Source: JACVRX01 sp963819885
GTDB lineage: Bacteria; Actinomycetota; Actinomycetes; Jiangellales; Jiangellaceae
Reading direction: 5' to 3'
DNA length: 64,000 nucleotides
NCBI GenBank assembly: GCA_963819885.1
Contig: CAWFXV010000023.1
Span: 95,008-159,007 of the forward strand
Shown here: positions 62,495 through 64,000 of the stretch, piece by piece
Layout of the letters: every line of letters begins with the position of its first letter
Numbering within the stretch: the first letter of the stretch is position 1
The notes under the pieces: generated by a model
Seen by the model: only the letters and a program-made list of their open reading frames with translations
Databases searched by the model: none
What the model was told of the DNA's origin: nothing
Program-made: the position numbers and the translations under genes

Positions 62495-64000
62495 ATGATC
62501 GCTGATACCCTGCGCCGGAATCTGACGAAGATGACGTCACCGACGACGAAGCTCCCGAAGCCCCGAAACCGGCGGCGAGGAAAAGCCCAAGCTCACCCTC
62601 GACGTGAAGATCGAAACCCATCGGCCTGCGAGCGGCACATCACGGTCACCATCCGGCCCGAAGATGTCGATCGGTACTTCAACAAGGCGTTCGACGAGCT
62701 GATGCCAAAGGCCGCAGGTGCCCGGCTTCCGTCCGGGCCGCCGCGGAAGCTGGTCGAAAACCGCTTCCGCAAGGAGATGTCCGAGCAGGTCAAGGGCACG
62801 ATGTTGATGGACAGCATGTCGCAAGTCAGCGAGGACCATGAGCTGTCGGCGATCAGCGAGCCGGATTTCGATTACGAGGCGATGGAAATTCCCGACGAAG
62901 GGCCGATGACGTTCGAGTTCGATCTCGAAGTGCGGCCCGAGTTCGACCTGCCCGAACTGGAAGGGGCTGGCGATCGAGCGGCCGAAGCATGAGTTCACGC
63001 GAAAACGAAGTCGATCGGCACGCTGCAGAAAATGCTCGCCGCCACGCCGAACTGGCCGACGACGGGCCGGTCGAGCCGGGCGACTAGTCACGATCGACAT
63101 GAATTCACCAACAATGGAGAGAAGATATCCACTGCTGGACGAGACCATCCGCGTGATGCCGGTGTTGAGCTTCTTCGACGGCAAGCTGAGGGCTTCGACA
63201 AGCTGATGAAGGCGTCAAGGCGGGCGAAACGCGCGACGCCAAGGCGAATCAGCGGCGACGCGATGAACGAAGAACTCCGCGGCGAAGAAGGTGAAGGCCG
63301 CGTTGAAGTGCTCGAATTCAAGAACTGGAATTGCCCGAACTGATGCGAAGATGCTCGGCGGACTCGGCGAATTCGGACCGAAGAAGAGCTGCGCGAAGGC
63401 GAATGAGCGCACCTCGAGCGGCAGCTCGCCTATCACCAGCACCAGCGGGTCCGCCAGCAGATCGCCGACATGCTCACCGAAGGCCAACTGGGAACTGCCG
63501 CCGGACTTGCTCGAGCGGCAGAGCCAGCGCGAGTTGAGCGGCGGTGATGGAATTGCAACCCAGCGGCTTCAGCGAGGACGAGATTCGCGCCCACGAGAAC
63601 GAGTTGCGGCAGAACAGCAGGCGTCGACCGCCCAGGCCCTCAAGGAGCACTTCATCCTCGAGCGGATCGCCGAGGACGAGAAGATCGACGCCGACCCAGC
63701 AGATTACGAAAACGAAGTCGCGCTGATCGCCGCGCAAAGCGGCGAGAACGCCGCGCGAGTGCGGGCCCGGCTGGAGAAGCAGCGAGCTGATGGACACGCT
63801 CCGCAACCAGATCATCGAGCGCAAGGTGATCGAGCTGATCCCGGAGCACGCCAAGTTCAAGGACATCGACTTCAAACCCGATTTCGGAGGCGAGACCGAA
63901 GCGGTCGAGCAAGCGGCCGGCGGCGGCGACCATGAGTCCGCCATTCCCGAGGCCAAGAAGCCCGACGTGCCCGAAGCGTTACGCACGCAGCCGGACCGCA
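62495..64000 (+). CDS. tig: Trigger factor, 3' end beyond the window
   Basis: Read through several frame changes. After an acidic/Pro-rich start, CERHITVTIRPEDVDRYFNK and AFDELMPKAA (ribosome-binding domain) are followed by a damaged GFRPGRAP signature (RLPSGPPRKLVENRFRKEM), SEQVKGTMLMDSMSQVSEDH, ISEPDFDYEAMEIPDEGPMT and FEFDLEVRPEFDLPELEG. Later pieces (LRQNSRRRPPRPS; ERIAEDEKIDADPADYENEV; IELIPEHAKFKDIDFKPDF) fit the C-terminal arms. It is a ribosome-associated chaperone with prolyl-isomerase activity. The ATG at 62495 is likely. Confidence 0.85.

Noticed and set aside
1..64000. CRISPR arrays, prophage genes or large biosynthetic clusters
   Set aside because: No regularly spaced repeats, no phage structural or integrase genes, and no modular synthases were seen on either strand.

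Overview
The first ~60.2 kb is high-GC DNA from an actinobacterium. Supporting signs are the RecBCD type, two F420-type LLM oxidoreductases, an actinobacterial cold-shock gene, a group II truncated globin, HxlR and AraC one-component regulators, and a PknG-GlnX-GlnH kinase cluster. Gene content does not fix the genus. The last ~3.8 kb (about 60.19-64.0 kb) is less GC-rich and carries a DUF255/thioredoxin-fold protein, a small FHA protein, a REP-like palindrome, a strong TTGCAA/TATAAT promoter with tRNA-Gly(GCC), and the start of trigger factor. This block looks planctomycete-like. The join cuts two genes, so the window is probably a metagenomic contig with a chimeric end.

Layout. 0.1-2.6 kb: HtrA-like protease, a broken NmrA/SDR gene, and a cupin between two paralogous small HTH genes. 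2.9-11.5 kb: recC-recB-recD, overlapping at their start and stop codons. 11.7-15.7 kb: small genes including a truncated M43 metalloprotease colliding head to head with a Uma2 gene, a methyltransferase, an AraC regulator, a hydrolase and a VOC protein. 16.3-18.4 kb: exported PQQ-type sugar dehydrogenase plus CHRD protein, closed by a terminator. 18.5-22.1 kb: gene remnants around an intact PLP decarboxylase. 22.1-27.1 kb: cupin/RidA pair divergent from an HxlR regulator, LLM oxidoreductase, globin, cold-shock protein and an NAD(P)-binding protein.

27.2-38.6 kb holds the most interesting locus: nine genes on the minus strand with mostly overlapping or closely spaced starts and stops. In transcription order they are TelA-like protein, a small unknown, GlnX-like membrane protein, GlnH-like lipoprotein, a helical unknown, PknG-like kinase, PP2C phosphatase, vWA protein and FHA/zinc-ribbon protein. 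This combines the amino-acid-sensing PknG module with the vWA-phosphatase-kinase-TelA logic of Ter-type stress systems. The stretch is full of single-base frame changes, but the pieces stitch into full-length proteins with intact motifs, so I read most of them as sequencing errors.

38.7-60.2 kb: more remnants, a carboxyethylornithine synthase-like enzyme, an IS256-family element without visible target duplication, a LuxR-TPR regulator read in frame into an ester cyclase, a CorA-type transporter, several small enzymes, a CarH/LitR-type B12 regulator divergent from a fasciclin lipoprotein, a frameshifted M28 aminopeptidase, a nitroreductase (with a second copy of its 3' end 2 kb away), a BBE-type flavoprotein, and a large adenylate-cyclase/ATPase/TPR protein.

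Positions of frame changes are estimates made by reading by eye. No database search was run, and family names rest on motif recognition.
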